Assembly (NCBI GenBank): GCA_003971905.1 | Contig: RSEE01000067.1 | Location: 62,001 to 126,000, forward strand | Length of the DNA: 64,000 nucleotides | From: Moniliella sp. 'wahieum' | Lineage: Eukaryota; Basidiomycota; Moniliellomycetes; Moniliellales; Moniliellaceae | Direction of reading: 5' to 3' | The notes under the pieces: generated by a model | The model's database searches: none | What the model was told of the DNA's origin: nothing | Seen by the model: only the letters and a program-made list of their open reading frames with translations | Translations under genes and position numbers: made by a program | In this document: positions 48,473 through 59,344 of the stretch, piece after piece | Numbering within the stretch: position 1 is the first letter of the stretch | How the letters are laid out: each line of letters starts with the position of its first letter

Positions 48473-50399
48473 GCTTGCTTGCGGCTGCCCAATCTCAATA
48501 CGTGGCCGTTATTAAACACCTGTTATGCAGCTCAAGAAACTTCCTTTTTGGTGTGACATACGACTTGTGACCCTCGCTCCAATGACGATGGGATGAGCAT
48601 CCGGGATGCCAAGGACAGACGTGCATATAGGGCGGGACACAGACGTTGTGCAGTGAGCATCATATCTGCGGCGAGGCGTGCACTCTTTGGGTTAAAACAG
48701 ATCGTGAGACGTGGTTAAAGACGTTTTGCGCGAATAAAAGGAACTCTATTTCATTCTCGAAATGTCTTCAACCGTCACACGCTTCACATCAGTCTTGACT
48801 TGACGCTTCAGACTGGAATCCCGAGGGCTTCAGGCCCTCAAGCCTCATGCATCATGAGCCATGGTTAGCAAAACGGAAGTAGCTTGGCTACCGACTATCC
48901 TGCAGAGATTTTTTCTCTTGCGTAACGCAGACAACGCAGCGATGAAGAGAAACAGCGGGAGTCTAAGGAGGGCCACAGACGCAAGGGCTGATGAGAAATT
49001 AAGATGGAGACTACAGTCTTTCGAAGGCATAAGGGAGCCTAAAACGGCGGGCTCTGTAGAATTGCTATACGGGTGCTTTCCATAATGCCATGGTCTATAT
49101 TGGCAACACGCGGCGTTCCTACTATGGCCTTCATGCGTCAGGTGAGGCCTCAGGGAGAACGAGGGTGTCACCAACACGTGGAGGAGACGTGCACAAGAAG
49201 TGCCCGGCTTGGCTTGCTTGGCTTAGCTTGGCCTGCCAGAGGAGGGCAGAGGGGCAGTGTGCTGTGGTGGTGCTCATTGGTGTCGGACAGGTGTGCCTAG
49301 GTAAGTCAGGCAGCGTGCCATAGATGTCGTAAGGGAAGGGTCCAGGAACCAAATGAATGTACCATGCATGGACCAAAAGGTAACCAGGACATGCCTGGCA
49401 CCCCCCAGGCTACGCTGGTCACCGGTCACCGGCCAAACTCATGTGTCACGCGTCAACCCAATAGAAGGGCCAAGAAAACATAAAGCTCCGCTGTCTTACA
49501 GGTTAGTGTTCCTCGGCCAGATCATAGTATTGATCTCTCCGTGGGACCAAGGGTCTTGAGATTCTTTTTCAATTTTCACAATGCACACTCCCTGTCACCG
49601 TCACTAGGGCCTACCACACCGTCGGTCTCTCGGATCAGAATTGCCTTTCGGTGGGGGGTATAGGATCTGGGAGCGGGGGGCGCCTGGGCGCGCAATACGT
49701 CACGCGTCAGCACGGCGAACTCCGATACAACTTCGGGTGGTTCATGCATTGATGCTGGATGCGCTGATGCAGCACTGTGATGCGCGACAAGCGGGTGGTC
49801 AGGAGGGAGAAGTGCGTCATACATCTTGCAGATGTCCTGCCCACCACACTATGTTCATCGGTCCATCCGTCTACCTCTCCCCTCTCGGTCCTCGCGCTCC
49901 ATCCGTCGAAGACTTGGAAATGAAAATATGGCGGGAGCTGGAGGGTCTTGGCCTGCTGGTGGTGGTGACGTCGTCTTCGGCCTCTTGCTTGTGGGCGAGC
50001 GCACTGACAGCAAACGCCGGATGTGAGCGAGCTTGAATCATGACAGGCGAAACGTCCCGTATTCTAATAATGTTACTGCTCATTCAGTAGCACTAGTACA
50101 CAGCTCTACTCGGTTGAGCAGTAAAGACCACCTACCGCATCGTTTGCCATGTGATTTTTAACCAACTCCTTCTTTATACCCTCTGCTACCAGTTCTCCCC
50201 ATCTCAATAATGTTGATCAAGTTGTCTGTGAGAGGGTCATTCGTGCCCCTTAAGCCATATATATACTGGCTTAAACGCCTTCCGAGATGACCACACACAC
50301 GCTAGTCTCCGAGGGATTAATTGCAATGTGAAAACACACCATCGGTCTCTCTCTTTCTCATCATGACCAACTTCTCTCATTGTGCATTGTCATGGGGGA

Positions 50400-50705
50400 A
50401 GTCCCGAGGTGGGACCCCCTCCTGTAGTTTAGGCATACAAACCTTGGAACGGCCAATCGGAGCCACGTACGGTATGTCCGGCCTCATATCGTAGTCGAAC
50501 CGAGCGGGCGCAGAGGCGAGGGAGAGATCCTCTAGGTTGGGTGGCTGCCTGTGCGTGCCAAAAGGCCGCAGCTCAGACTCTCTGAGGAAGGAACAGCGTA
50601 TGTAATTCGCCAGACCAGTTGAAGGGCCCGTCTTGGAGCTCCGGGGTAACGTGGGTTACCTGAGACGTTGCCACACTCGACGCAAAGTGTAATAGGCGGA
50701 ATCAG
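50400..50705 (-). repeat. Dispersed coding repeat, copy 2
   Basis: The reverse complement matches 8505..8850. It keeps an open frame of roughly 80 codons ending in RQPPNLEDLSLASAPARFDY and VCMPKLQEGVPPRD, so it is less decayed than copy 1. I do not recognise the protein. The two copies lie 41 kb apart in opposite orientation. Confidence 0.6.
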
Positions 50706-51538
50706 ACGGAGACCTAATGAAGAGCACAAACGTTATTGAGACTGTGTAACATAACCGTACGAGGGCCACAGTTAGCAAGCCTTAGACAGGGCTGTCCATA
50801 TACAGGAGGAACCAGGCCTCAAGTGCCTCATGATGCATGTCAGCTATAAAATAGAACATGGGGAACTTTCCAGAGAGAATAGCCCGTGCTCCCAGAGAGG
50901 CGCTGACGCTGGCCAATCGGGCGCAGCAGGTATTAGGAGGTTTTCTGTCAGACTGGCCACGATGCAAGTTACCAGAGGTCACCTGGGAGTAAGATAACAT
51001 TGTGATGTTGTGGATGGCAATTGCGTACAGGGAGGCATCAGAATTTGGCCATCTCGCCTCCACGCCTCACGACCCCCTGCAGCTCAAACGAGCACGCGGG
51101 TAATGGGACGGAGGGTGGCCAGGTCATCGGAAGGCGACATCGACCGCGAAGGGAAGGGCCTTTGCTCCTCACTGCTTAAGGGCAGACGTACAAGAACCAA
51201 AGGATTCATCCTCTGCCCTGTAAGTTGTGGCTCAAAAATAGAGCTGGCCAGACTCGGAAGATAACTGTATGCACAGATTCTGCTGAGAATGGTCTTGGTT
51301 TGCAGACAGGGAGCCACCACACACGCCCTTTTATACCCTGCTCGTCCAAGTGCGCTGTGAAAAAAATGCTATGGCATGTCAAAATTGTGCACTAGGGTTG
51401 CTAGGGCCTCCCCAGCCTCCACATCCTTACCTCCACCAGTCAACTAGTCAAATACCGGAGTTTACAGCGTCGCTCGGGAGCACTATGGGCGGCATTGAGT
51501 GAGACCCGAGCTGAGGCACTGCACGCTCGCTGAGCGGC

Positions 51539-51560
51539 TGATCATCGATCATCGATCAGC
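51539..51560. repeat. TGATCATCGATCATCGATCA palindrome
   Basis: A 22-base near-perfect palindrome built from ATCGATCATCGAT, flanked by GAGCGGCTGA repeats. Confidence 0.55.
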
Positions 51561-52212
51561 GCGCTGAGCCGCTCCGCCTGGCCCGCTCTGAGCGGCTGAG
51601 CGCTGGCTAAGCGTTCTGAGCTTCAAAACGTGCAAAAGGCATGGAGATTATCGATTATCGGGGTGACATGTTCCACCTTACCGGCGGTTTAGCCGTAGGG
51701 AGGGGTTGCAGAAAAGCGAGATGAAGTTATGAAGCTTGAAGCTTGAAGCGAACAACAGCAGCGCGTGTCATGCACGTGGCCGGAGGGTGCGGCGCCTGCC
51801 ATCAAAAACATCTTCAGCTTGTGTTTGTTGAGGGATTCCTCATAGGGTGTTGCTAGCACTGATGTTGGAGCTTGAAGCTTCTAACCGTCGACACCGGTAC
51901 CATTTACAACGTTTTGCGGCGGGGGGGGTGGGGGCACTGCAGGGGCAACCCTTCGCCCCATGAAGCCACACCCGGGCATTACTGCAGCCGTGACATGAGT
52001 GACAGTCGATGGCCGGGATTGAATATTGACTTGATAACATCAGGTCGATTTACCACCGGTTACCACTTACGTCTAGGGCGTAGCTACAAGCTACGCGGAC
52101 AATCTGGATACGCTGAGGTCGACAGACCAATTGGCAAGGCAAGTACACATTAAGCACAGAGACATGGGGGAAAGCTGGAGGTATCGGGTCCAGAAAAAAA
52201 GGGGGGAGCCAA

Positions 52213-53801
52213 TTAGTGGTCAATGATGCTCAAGTTGCCCGAGATAAGCTGTTCTCGAGGACAGCGCCATCTGGAATGGCAATCGAGTTGCCCGTCGTGG
52301 CGACGATAATGACCGTACCGCGGAGAGAGGTGTTGCGACCAAAGGTCACGTCACCTGAAACGGTGAGGTGGTCCAGCTCAACCATCTCGGGGATGGACTT
52401 GAAGCGCTTCTGGAAATCAGACACCTTTTTAAACGTATCGCCCAGCTTGACCACCGGCGGCACATCCGCACCAAACTGTCGCCGCGGGTTGGCGATCAGG
52501 CGGCCGTGTTGAAGGGTGTAGAGGTCCGAGGTGATCAACAGCAGGTCTGACGTGCTCTTCACGGGCAAGAAGCGAGAACGCGGCACATTGACACCGATCG
52601 CACCACGGAAGTGCTTGATCGCCGCGCCAACAGCCGTCTCGAGCTGGATCACTGGCTCTCCCGAGGGCAAGGCCTTGTTGTTCACAATGATCTCCAGGTC
52701 CAGTTCCTCCTCATCCAGCACGCGCTTGACCGCCTTTAGATCGAGCCAAAGGTTGTTGGTGTTGAAGATGGAGAACTTGGACACACTCTTGAACTCGTCC
52801 ACGTGCTCCGAAGGAACTTGCGCCACCTCCAAAAGACGGATGGTGCCCTCATAGTCAATCAGCGTACCACCCTTGATGTCGGCCTTGGTCTTGTCAGTGA
52901 CCTCAGAGATGTACTCGGCACCCGAGTCGAGCATGTGCTGGAAGATGTTGAAGTCCACAACAGCACCGAGGTTGTCAACGTTGGAGACGAAAACGTGGGT
53001 CTTGCCGGCAGCAAGAAGACGGTCGAGCAAGCCCGAGTTGTTGAGGGCGTCGAACAAGTCGCCATGGCCGGGCGGGTACCAGAGGTTCTTGTCGGCCGTA
53101 GCGGAGCGCGGGCAAGGGAGGAGGCTCTCCTTGTTGACGCGGGGGTAGCGGCTCTGGTTGAAGGTAAGGATCTGGACATTGTGGTTCTCGTACTTTTGAA
53201 TAACGCGAGCAGTGTCATCGTCCGTGTTAAACGAGTTCATCAAGATAAACGGCACATTCACGTCGTACTGAGTGTTGAGGTGCTCAATCTGCCGCACCGA
53301 CAGGTCGAGGAAAGTCATGCCGTCCCGCACTTCAATCACACTCTTGGGACCCACGCACCCCATCGTCGTTCCCAAGCCACCGTTAAGCTTGAGCACAGCA
53401 AGTTTCGACAGGGAGGCACGCATGTCAGTGGGCGTGGCCAGCTTGGAGTAGGGAATGATCTGGTCGGCCGAGGGGGACTTGACCTTGCTCCAGTCGCTGT
53501 GGGATGGGAGGGGGGGGCGGCAAGTCAGTTACGATGAGGTAGGGGGGTGGAAGAATGCAGCGCAAGAGGTTGGAACGTACAGCTTCTCGCCCTTGGCCTT
53601 CTCGGCAAGATAGCGGTTGAAGAGGGTAAAGAAGCCGCTCATCTCGGCGTCAAACGCGCGGCGGGCAGCCGGGTCTTCGACGCCAGCAATCAGCTGGTTG
53701 AGCTCGTTGCGCATGGCCTTGCTGGCAATGCCAGTGGTGGCGCTCTGAAAGTCGATGTTGCTGGCACCACGGGTGCGGGGGTTGGGCTTGTCGAGAACCA
53801 T
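52213..53801 (-). CDS. UGP1: UTP-glucose-1-phosphate uridylyltransferase
   Basis: Makes UDP-glucose from UTP and glucose-1-phosphate in the cytosol, for glucans, glycogen and trehalose. The start [20 protein letters not shown] is followed by [12 protein letters not shown] and [18 protein letters not shown]. The uridylyltransferase core has [73 protein letters not shown] and [11 protein letters not shown]. The C-terminal left-handed beta helix has [18 protein letters not shown] and ends GNLSIIDH at 52213. An 84 bp intron at 53497..53580 joins GEKL to DWSKVKS. A single frameshift near 52245 hides the last dozen residues; otherwise the long exon is clean. Confidence 0.95.
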
Positions 53802-54290
53802 CGTGGAGGGAAGAGGGGCAGAGGCGGATGGCAGTGGGAGGGATAGCGAAAGGGAGAGCGGTGCGAGCAACCGGGAGGGGGGGGGGTCTTAAGGGGGCGG
53901 CGGATACTTCGCGTAGCACCCAGCCACCGGGCAATCTGGCACCGCGTCGGCGAGGGGGCAGTGTGAGACGCACGAACGGTTGCGCTGCTCGCCTGTCCGT
54001 GTGCTCGATCGCACCAAGTTTCAAACCCCCCGCGCCGACACTGGAGCTGTGCCTGCCGCCACTTCACGCACAGGGCATCCGCGACGTGCGGCACAGGGCG
54101 CCATGCGGGGCATGGCTGGATACTTCGGATCGGCGCATCAGCCCCATCAGCACCACGCCAAGAGTGACCCACTGCACCCGCCAACCCCACCATCTCCACC
54201 GTGGGTTTGACCAAGTCCACCACTTGGCCTTCTGCCAGTAGACCTGCCGGGCGCATCGTCTTCGCTTGCTGGCGTGTGGTTGCTGGGGGT

Positions 54291-54335
54291 CATCGATCAT
54301 CGATCATGATCATCGATCATCGATCTCATGTGGTC
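54291..54335. repeat. ATCGATCATCGATCATG array
   Basis: Repeated CATCGATCAT words with overlapping ATGATCAT palindromes. Same family as 15744, 21631 and 51539. Confidence 0.6.
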
Positions 54336-54420
54336 ATCGACATCGGCACCGGGCTCACCGGCCACTATCACGAAGTCACTACCCAAGTCACTCACTACTC
54401 ACTAGTCACTAGTCAGACTC

Positions 54421-54468
54421 AGGCTTCAAGCTCTGCAAGCTTCAAGCTCTGCAAGCTTCAAGCTTCCA
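54421..54468. repeat. CTTCAAGCTCTGCAAG tandem
   Basis: About three 16-base units CTTCAAGCTCTGCAAG ending in CTTCAAGCTTCC, lying beside the ATCGAT array. Confidence 0.65.
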
Positions 54469-55521
54469 ATCGCCAGTGCCAGTGAGAGCGACTTGCTGTT
54501 TCCTTCGACAACGGCAAAACGCGTTTCACCTGCACCGCTCGCCACACGCCAGCCACAGAGGAGGTGGAACCGTGGCACCATAGGGATCATCGATTATCCA
54601 ATGGCCACGTGCTGTTTGGCGCAGCGCAGCCCATCAGCTGTATCCTTTTGCATCCCGTTGTATCCTTTTGTGCCCTGCTGTATCAGACCTATCAGGCCCA
54701 AATCGTGGGCATTCATATTCATGCACATGCATCATGTCCTTGTGTGCGTCCTGTCGACTTGCGCACTGGCCCTAGGCCCCGCCATGCCATCTAGCGCATG
54801 TCCCATGTCGCTCGTTGCGCAACGGGCCTCGGGAGAGATCGCGTCGGGGGAGAAAGATAGGATCGGGCTGAGGTGCCCGGTGCAGGCTCGGAAACGCTGA
54901 GCCTCAGCCTTCAGTGAAGCTTCAGAGCCAGTTTCTGCATGCAACTGCATGATGCATGATGCATAAGATCAAGCCTTCCGATATGTGGGCCGCCACACTC
55001 ACCAGCTGCCAGATGCAAGTGCGCATTGGATATTGGCACCACTCCGTCTCCACAATCAGAAAGCATCGATCATTAATAAGGCCTAAGGACTAAGGCCTAA
55101 GGCAAGGGAGTCGTGGTAGGCACTGTGATACTTCAACGTCAGGCCTCAGACAGACCAATCAGGCGCACACAAGGGCACACTCGCTCACCTGACCTACTTC
55201 CACCCCACGCAAGAGTCACGATGGATTAAAAAGTCCCTCAAGCCCATCATATATGATCTCTGACTACTACCAAAATCGTATATGGATGTGCACACACCAA
55301 AAGAATGCGAAAAGGCAGATGCCATTTTTGAGGGGCAGAATGGGATAGCTGACGAACAAAGAGAAGGCAGGATGAGAGCAATGGTGGGGAGGAAAATGCC
55401 AGGGGTTGAGACACTGCTTCGAACGAAGGCAAAGCAAAGCGACAGGGAAAGAATGGGAGCCGATCGGAGACCACGCCCATAGGGAAGACAACGAGGGAAG
55501 GGACCAAGTCCGCATAGCCAT

Positions 55522-56130
55522 TTAACGGTAGCGGCGAAGCGAAAGTGTGTCGCGCTTCTTGATCGTAGCGTTTTTCCCGCCATGTTGAGTTTTGTTGAAG
55601 CGGTGGCCCTTGCCCAGGCCACGGGACTTCTTGCCCGTCGCGGTGAGGCCACGGGACTCGCGGTGCTTCTGGCCGACAATCCAGTTGATCCGTGCGTCAC
55701 GACGAATGGCCTTGTGCGAGGGGTCAACGGCAATCACCTCGTAGTACTTGTAGATGCCATCCTGGTTGATCCAGTACGAGTTGAGGATGCGCAAGTTGCC
55801 GCACTTTTTGCCCACGCGCTCTTCGGCGGTAGAACGGAGAGTGCGCTGGTACTTGAGGTGGTTGACACCCTGGTGCACAGGCTTGCCATACGTGATACCC
55901 TTGCTAACAGGCTTTTTGCGGTTACCACGGCGCACACGCACACGGTAAATGACGTAGCCCTGCTTGGCCTTGTAGCCAAGACGACGCGCCTTGTCCGGAC
56001 GCGAGGGGCGCGAGGCGCGGTGGATCGCGTTCAACTGTCGGTACTCCCAGCAGCGCAGCCGGAACAGCAGACGCAGCACATCCGACTGCTTGTTGTTGTA
56101 CAGCGTCTGAAGGTAAGTGTAGGCACCCAT
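55522..56130 (-). CDS. RPL15: 60S ribosomal protein eL15
   Basis: Large-subunit ribosomal protein. A single intact exon of 202 residues, starting [20 protein letters not shown], with [60 protein letters not shown] and ending [10 protein letters not shown]. Length and sequence fit the family (about 204). No frameshift, unlike most of the window. Divergent from RPL5 with a 305 bp shared upstream region. Confidence 0.97.
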   Translation of the reverse strand: MGAYTYLQTLYNNKQSDVLRLLFRLRCWEYRQLNAIHRASRPSRPDKARRLGYKAKQGYVIYRVRVRRGNRKKPVSKGITYGKPVHQGVNHLKYQRTLRSTAEERVGKKCGNLRILNSYWINQDGIYKYYEVIAVDPSHKAIRRDARINWIVGQKHRESRGLTATGKKSRGLGKGHRFNKTQHGGKNATIKKRDTLSLRRYR

Positions 56131-56219
56131 CTTTGGTCGGTCAAAGGCGCGGCAGCGCGGCCCCTTTGTCCTGCTATCCCATCAATTGGACGCAGGGGTG
56201 GTGAAGCTGGCCAGGGGGC

Positions 56220-56294
56220 AACCCTAACCCGAAGCGGAGGGCCGCAGCGGTCAAGTGGGCGCCCCCGTGCCTCGCCCACCGGACCCAACCCTAG
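56220..56294. promoter_or_regulatory. Telobox-like AACCCTA motifs in the RPL15-RPL5 promoter
   Basis: AACCCTAACCC at 56220..56230 and AACCCTAG at 56287..56294 lie in the 305 bp between the two divergent starts. Telomere-like boxes are known ribosomal-protein promoter elements in several fungi; here the link rests on their presence also upstream of RPS1. Confidence 0.5.
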
Positions 56295-56435
56295 TTTAAT
56301 GTCCGCCCGCGAGTGGGTTGGGCGGTGGCAGCCCTGCACCGTAATCGATAATCGGAAAGCCAGCCAAGACGAGCAGGTAGGTAGGTGCCGGAGTAGCCGC
56401 CCAAGCCCGCGTCACGAGCTTCTCCCACCGCACCC

Positions 56436-57332
56436 ATGGCGTTCGTCAAGCAAGTCAAGACGTCAGCCTACTTTTCCCGGTACCAGGTCAAGTACCGTCG
56501 GCGCCGTGAGGGCAAGACGGACTTTGCCGCCCGTCGGGCCCTGGTGACCCAAGCCAAGAACAAGTACAATGCGCCCAAGTACCGTCTCGTTGTCCGTTTC
56601 TCCAACAAGTACGTCACGGTGCAGATTGTGGCTGCCAAGATTCAAGGCGACATTGTGTTTGCCCATGCGCACTCCAAGGAGCTGCCCAAGTACGGCATCA
56701 ACCACGGTTTGTCCAACTGGACTGCTGCCTACGCCACGGGTCTCTTGGTAGCCCGTCGTGCTCTCAAGAAGCTTGGCCTTGACGAGAAGTACGAGGGTGT
56801 GGCCGAGCCAGATGGTGAGTTCACCGAGACTGAGGCCCTGGAGGAGGAGGGTGCCCCCCGCCCCTTCAAGGTTTTCCTTGACGTTGGTCTCAAGCGCACC
56901 TCGACCGGTTCGCGCGTGTTTGCCGCGATGAAGGGTGCTTCGGATGGTGGTCTCTTTGTGCCCCACTCGCCCAAGCGTTTCCCTGGCTACGATGCCGAGG
57001 AGAAAGAGCTGGACGCGGACGTGCTCCGTAACTACATCTTTGGTGGTCATGTGGCTGAGTTTATGGAGTCGCTTGAGGAGGAGGACGATGAACGCTTCAA
57101 GAAGCACTTTGCCTCCTACCTCGCCGATGACATTTCGTCGGATGACATTGAAGAGATCTACGAGAAGGCTTACGAGCAGATCCGGGAGAACCCCGACTTT
57201 GAGCCTACGAAGAAGGACGTGGAGCACTGGAAGAAGGAGTCGCTCAAGTTCAAGCAAGTTAAGCTCACCTACGAGCAGCGCAAGGAGCGCATCGCCGCCA
57301 AGAAGGCTGCGTTTGCGGCGGGCGAGCTCTAA
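56436..57332 (+). CDS. RPL5: 60S ribosomal protein uL18
   Basis: Binds 5S rRNA and joins the 5S RNP. A single intact exon of 298 residues: MAFVKQVKTSAYFSRYQVKY, RRREGKTDFAARRALVTQAK, RLVVRFSNKYVTVQIVAAKI, YATGLLVARRALKKLGLDEK, GAPRPFKVFLDVGLKRTSTG, VFAAMKGASDGGLFVPHSPK and a charged C-terminal tail ending KKAAFAAGEL. Length is as in yeast (297). Intact reading supports correct assembly here. Confidence 0.97.
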   Translation: MAFVKQVKTSAYFSRYQVKYRRRREGKTDFAARRALVTQAKNKYNAPKYRLVVRFSNKYVTVQIVAAKIQGDIVFAHAHSKELPKYGINHGLSNWTAAYATGLLVARRALKKLGLDEKYEGVAEPDGEFTETEALEEEGAPRPFKVFLDVGLKRTSTGSRVFAAMKGASDGGLFVPHSPKRFPGYDAEEKELDADVLRNYIFGGHVAEFMESLEEEDDERFKKHFASYLADDISSDDIEEIYEKAYEQIRENPDFEPTKKDVEHWKKESLKFKQVKLTYEQRKERIAAKKAAFAAGEL

Positions 57333-57681
57333 ACTCTCTCGTTCATGTACTGCATGTTTTACTCTCACTTCCTCTTCGCTTAGCGCCGATTGACTGGCGA
57401 CCAAAATTCAGTTCATTGACTCAAGGGATGTCTGTTGTGCGACCTGGAGAGCGAGACCTGTATAAGCAAGCAAGCTGCAAAAGCCCAGAAGCTCAGAAAG
57501 GGATAAACCACGCTATGTCAAAAGGCAAGGGCAACACCAAATGTCAGGTGGGGTAGAACACTGGATCGAGCCAAGTAGGTCCAAGGTTAAATGTCAAGGG
57601 TTCGAAAAAGAGAAGGGAGGTGGTTAGGGAGGTGAACGGATAACTGTTCCTGATGAAATGAGTGAGACCAAAACGGGGGGG
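57333..57681. other. Intergenic, convergent gene ends
   Basis: Between the RPL5 and aspartic protease stops. Nothing but 3' flanks seen. Confidence 0.5.
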
Positions 57682-59344
57682 TTACAGCACCCACGCCATC
57701 CCAGCCACCGAGGCCAGGAGGGTAGAGCCAAGCAAGATGACCTTCGACACGGCCGTACTGGACGCGGGCGACTTGGAGGCCGAGCTTCCGGCCTGGGTCT
57801 GGACCGAAGCCACGCCCTTGGACCCCGAGCCAACCGGCGACGAGAGACCCGAGCCCCAGTACACCTGTGTGCCAGTCGCGCCAGCATTCGCCGCCGAGGT
57901 AAGCCCGGGCCCAGGCACATTAATAGAAGAAGCAGCAGACCCTGCGCCAGAGGCCCCCGTCGCCGTCACATACGTCGCGGTCGTAGCAATCGTCTGGGCC
58001 GAGTCGCCGTTCTTGAGGTTGGCAAAGCCCACTTGCGGCGCCTGACCGTTTTGGCCTAGCTTGAATGCAGTAAAGTAGGACTTCATAAGCGAGTCACCGC
58101 AGATGAAACTCGGCATCGAAGGAGACGTGTCCATAGCGAACACCGCGCCCAGGCACATGGAGCCCGTGTTGTCAACGGCACCGGCATTAAAGTCATTGGG
58201 GTCGACCATGTACTGCTTCCGCCGCCGAAAGTGAATGAAAGCTTGACGGTTTCCTGGCAAGGGAAAACGTACATGCCCTGGTCTGGATTGCGTACGTACT
58301 GCTGCGAGTTGGGAATCGCTTGGTACAGCTGCGAAACTACCTGGGACGGAGCTCCAATGAGGGACGTGCCCGAATCCGCAATGGCCGTCTTGCCAGTGAA
58401 GGTAACCGTGTTACCACCATTGAGCTGCATGGCGTCAAGAGGGATCGCCCAGTAGCCAGTCTCCACCATGGAAGAGTCGACGCTGACCCAGTTGATGCTG
58501 CCCGAGTATTGGTTCGAGTCGAGTTCGCCAAGCGTAAACACGCCACCAGGCACCTGGGACGTGGCGGAGGTGGCTCGGGTGTTACGAGCAAGCTGGAGGC
58601 TAAACACTGGTGCCGAGAGCACGTTTTGTTTGGCAAGGACCTCCCAGAATGGAGTCACGCCAGCTGAGCTCAGCTCTTGCAGTCCAAGGCCCATCAGGCC
58701 CGACGCTGGCGCATCGAGAGTGCCGTCGGCCATGTCGGTAGCAAGGGCAAACGTCAGGTGCTGCACCGAGTAGTCAGCAAGACTGACGGTGTCAGAGACA
58801 AGGTGACCCTTGGTGGCACCCGAGCCATACGTGACAGAGAAGGGCGTGTTGGACGACTGGAAAGTGCTTGAAGCCGAGGTGGTGAACTTGGCAAGATGCT
58901 GCATGCATCGGTGGTGCACTCGTTGGAGGCGATCCAAAGGTCACCTGATGCGAGGTGTCAGTACGTACGACAGCGGCGGGGAAAAGCAACGTACTGGAGC
59001 CCGTGTCAAGCACTACGGCCAGCGTCTGGGCGGGGGTGCCGATGCCCACGGGGGCATAGTAGTACGAGTCGGTGCCAACATCGGTGAGGGCGGTGGTCTG
59101 GCGCTTGGAGGTCGAGGTGGCATTCTTGCCGCGTGTACTTGTTGCGGAGGTATTCCTGCTGGCCGCGGAAGTGAGCGAGGGTGGCGTCAATGCTGGCCTG
59201 GCCACGCTTGGCGTGGCGTTCGGCGTGGCGGTCGAACTTGTAGACCGGCAGCGAGAGGCGGCGGGGGGCTGCATCTGGAGCGGGCGCAGCGGACACGGCG
59301 ACCGAAGCGGTCAAGGAGGCAGCAGCAAACAAGGCGGCCAGCAT
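57682..59344 (-). CDS. Secreted/GPI-anchored aspartic protease (pepsin family)
   Basis: Pepsin-like endopeptidase (A1, yapsin-like in layout). The signal peptide MLAALFAAASLTASVAVSAA is followed by a basic propeptide (KFDRHAERHAKRGQ). The first catalytic motif is VVLDTGSS, read as DTGSSDLWIASNECTT once a 50 bp intron at 58945..58994 is removed. The flap region has TPFSVTYGSGATKG. The second catalytic motif is AIADSGTSLIGAPSQVV. Later blocks are MCLGAVFAMDTSPSMPSFIC and GDSLMKSYFTAF. A Ser/Thr/Gly-rich stalk and hydrophobic end (ILLGSTLLASVAGMAWVL) look like a GPI signal. Frameshifts lie near 59110, 58910 and 58215. Substrate is unknown. Confidence 0.88.

Larger units (their letters stand above)
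48473..52212. other. Gene-poor region upstream of KRE6-like gene and downstream of UGP1
   Basis: About 3.7 kb without an intact gene. It holds copy 2 of the dispersed coding repeat (50400..50705), ATGCAT and ACGCGT words (48844..48852, 49447..49455, 49698..49706), GCTTGGCTTAGCTTGG iterations (49205..49230), an ATCGAT array (51539..51560) and AAGCTT words (51731..51750, 51869..51879). Confidence 0.55.
53802..55521. other. Intergenic UGP1-RPL15
   Basis: About 1.7 kb with no gene. Contains the ATCGATCAT array (54291..54335), CTGCAAGCTTCAAG iterations (54421..54468), ATGCAT words (54936..54964), CTAAGGCCTAAGG (55080..55100). The first 400 bp beyond UGP1 is GC-rich promoter DNA. Confidence 0.55.
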
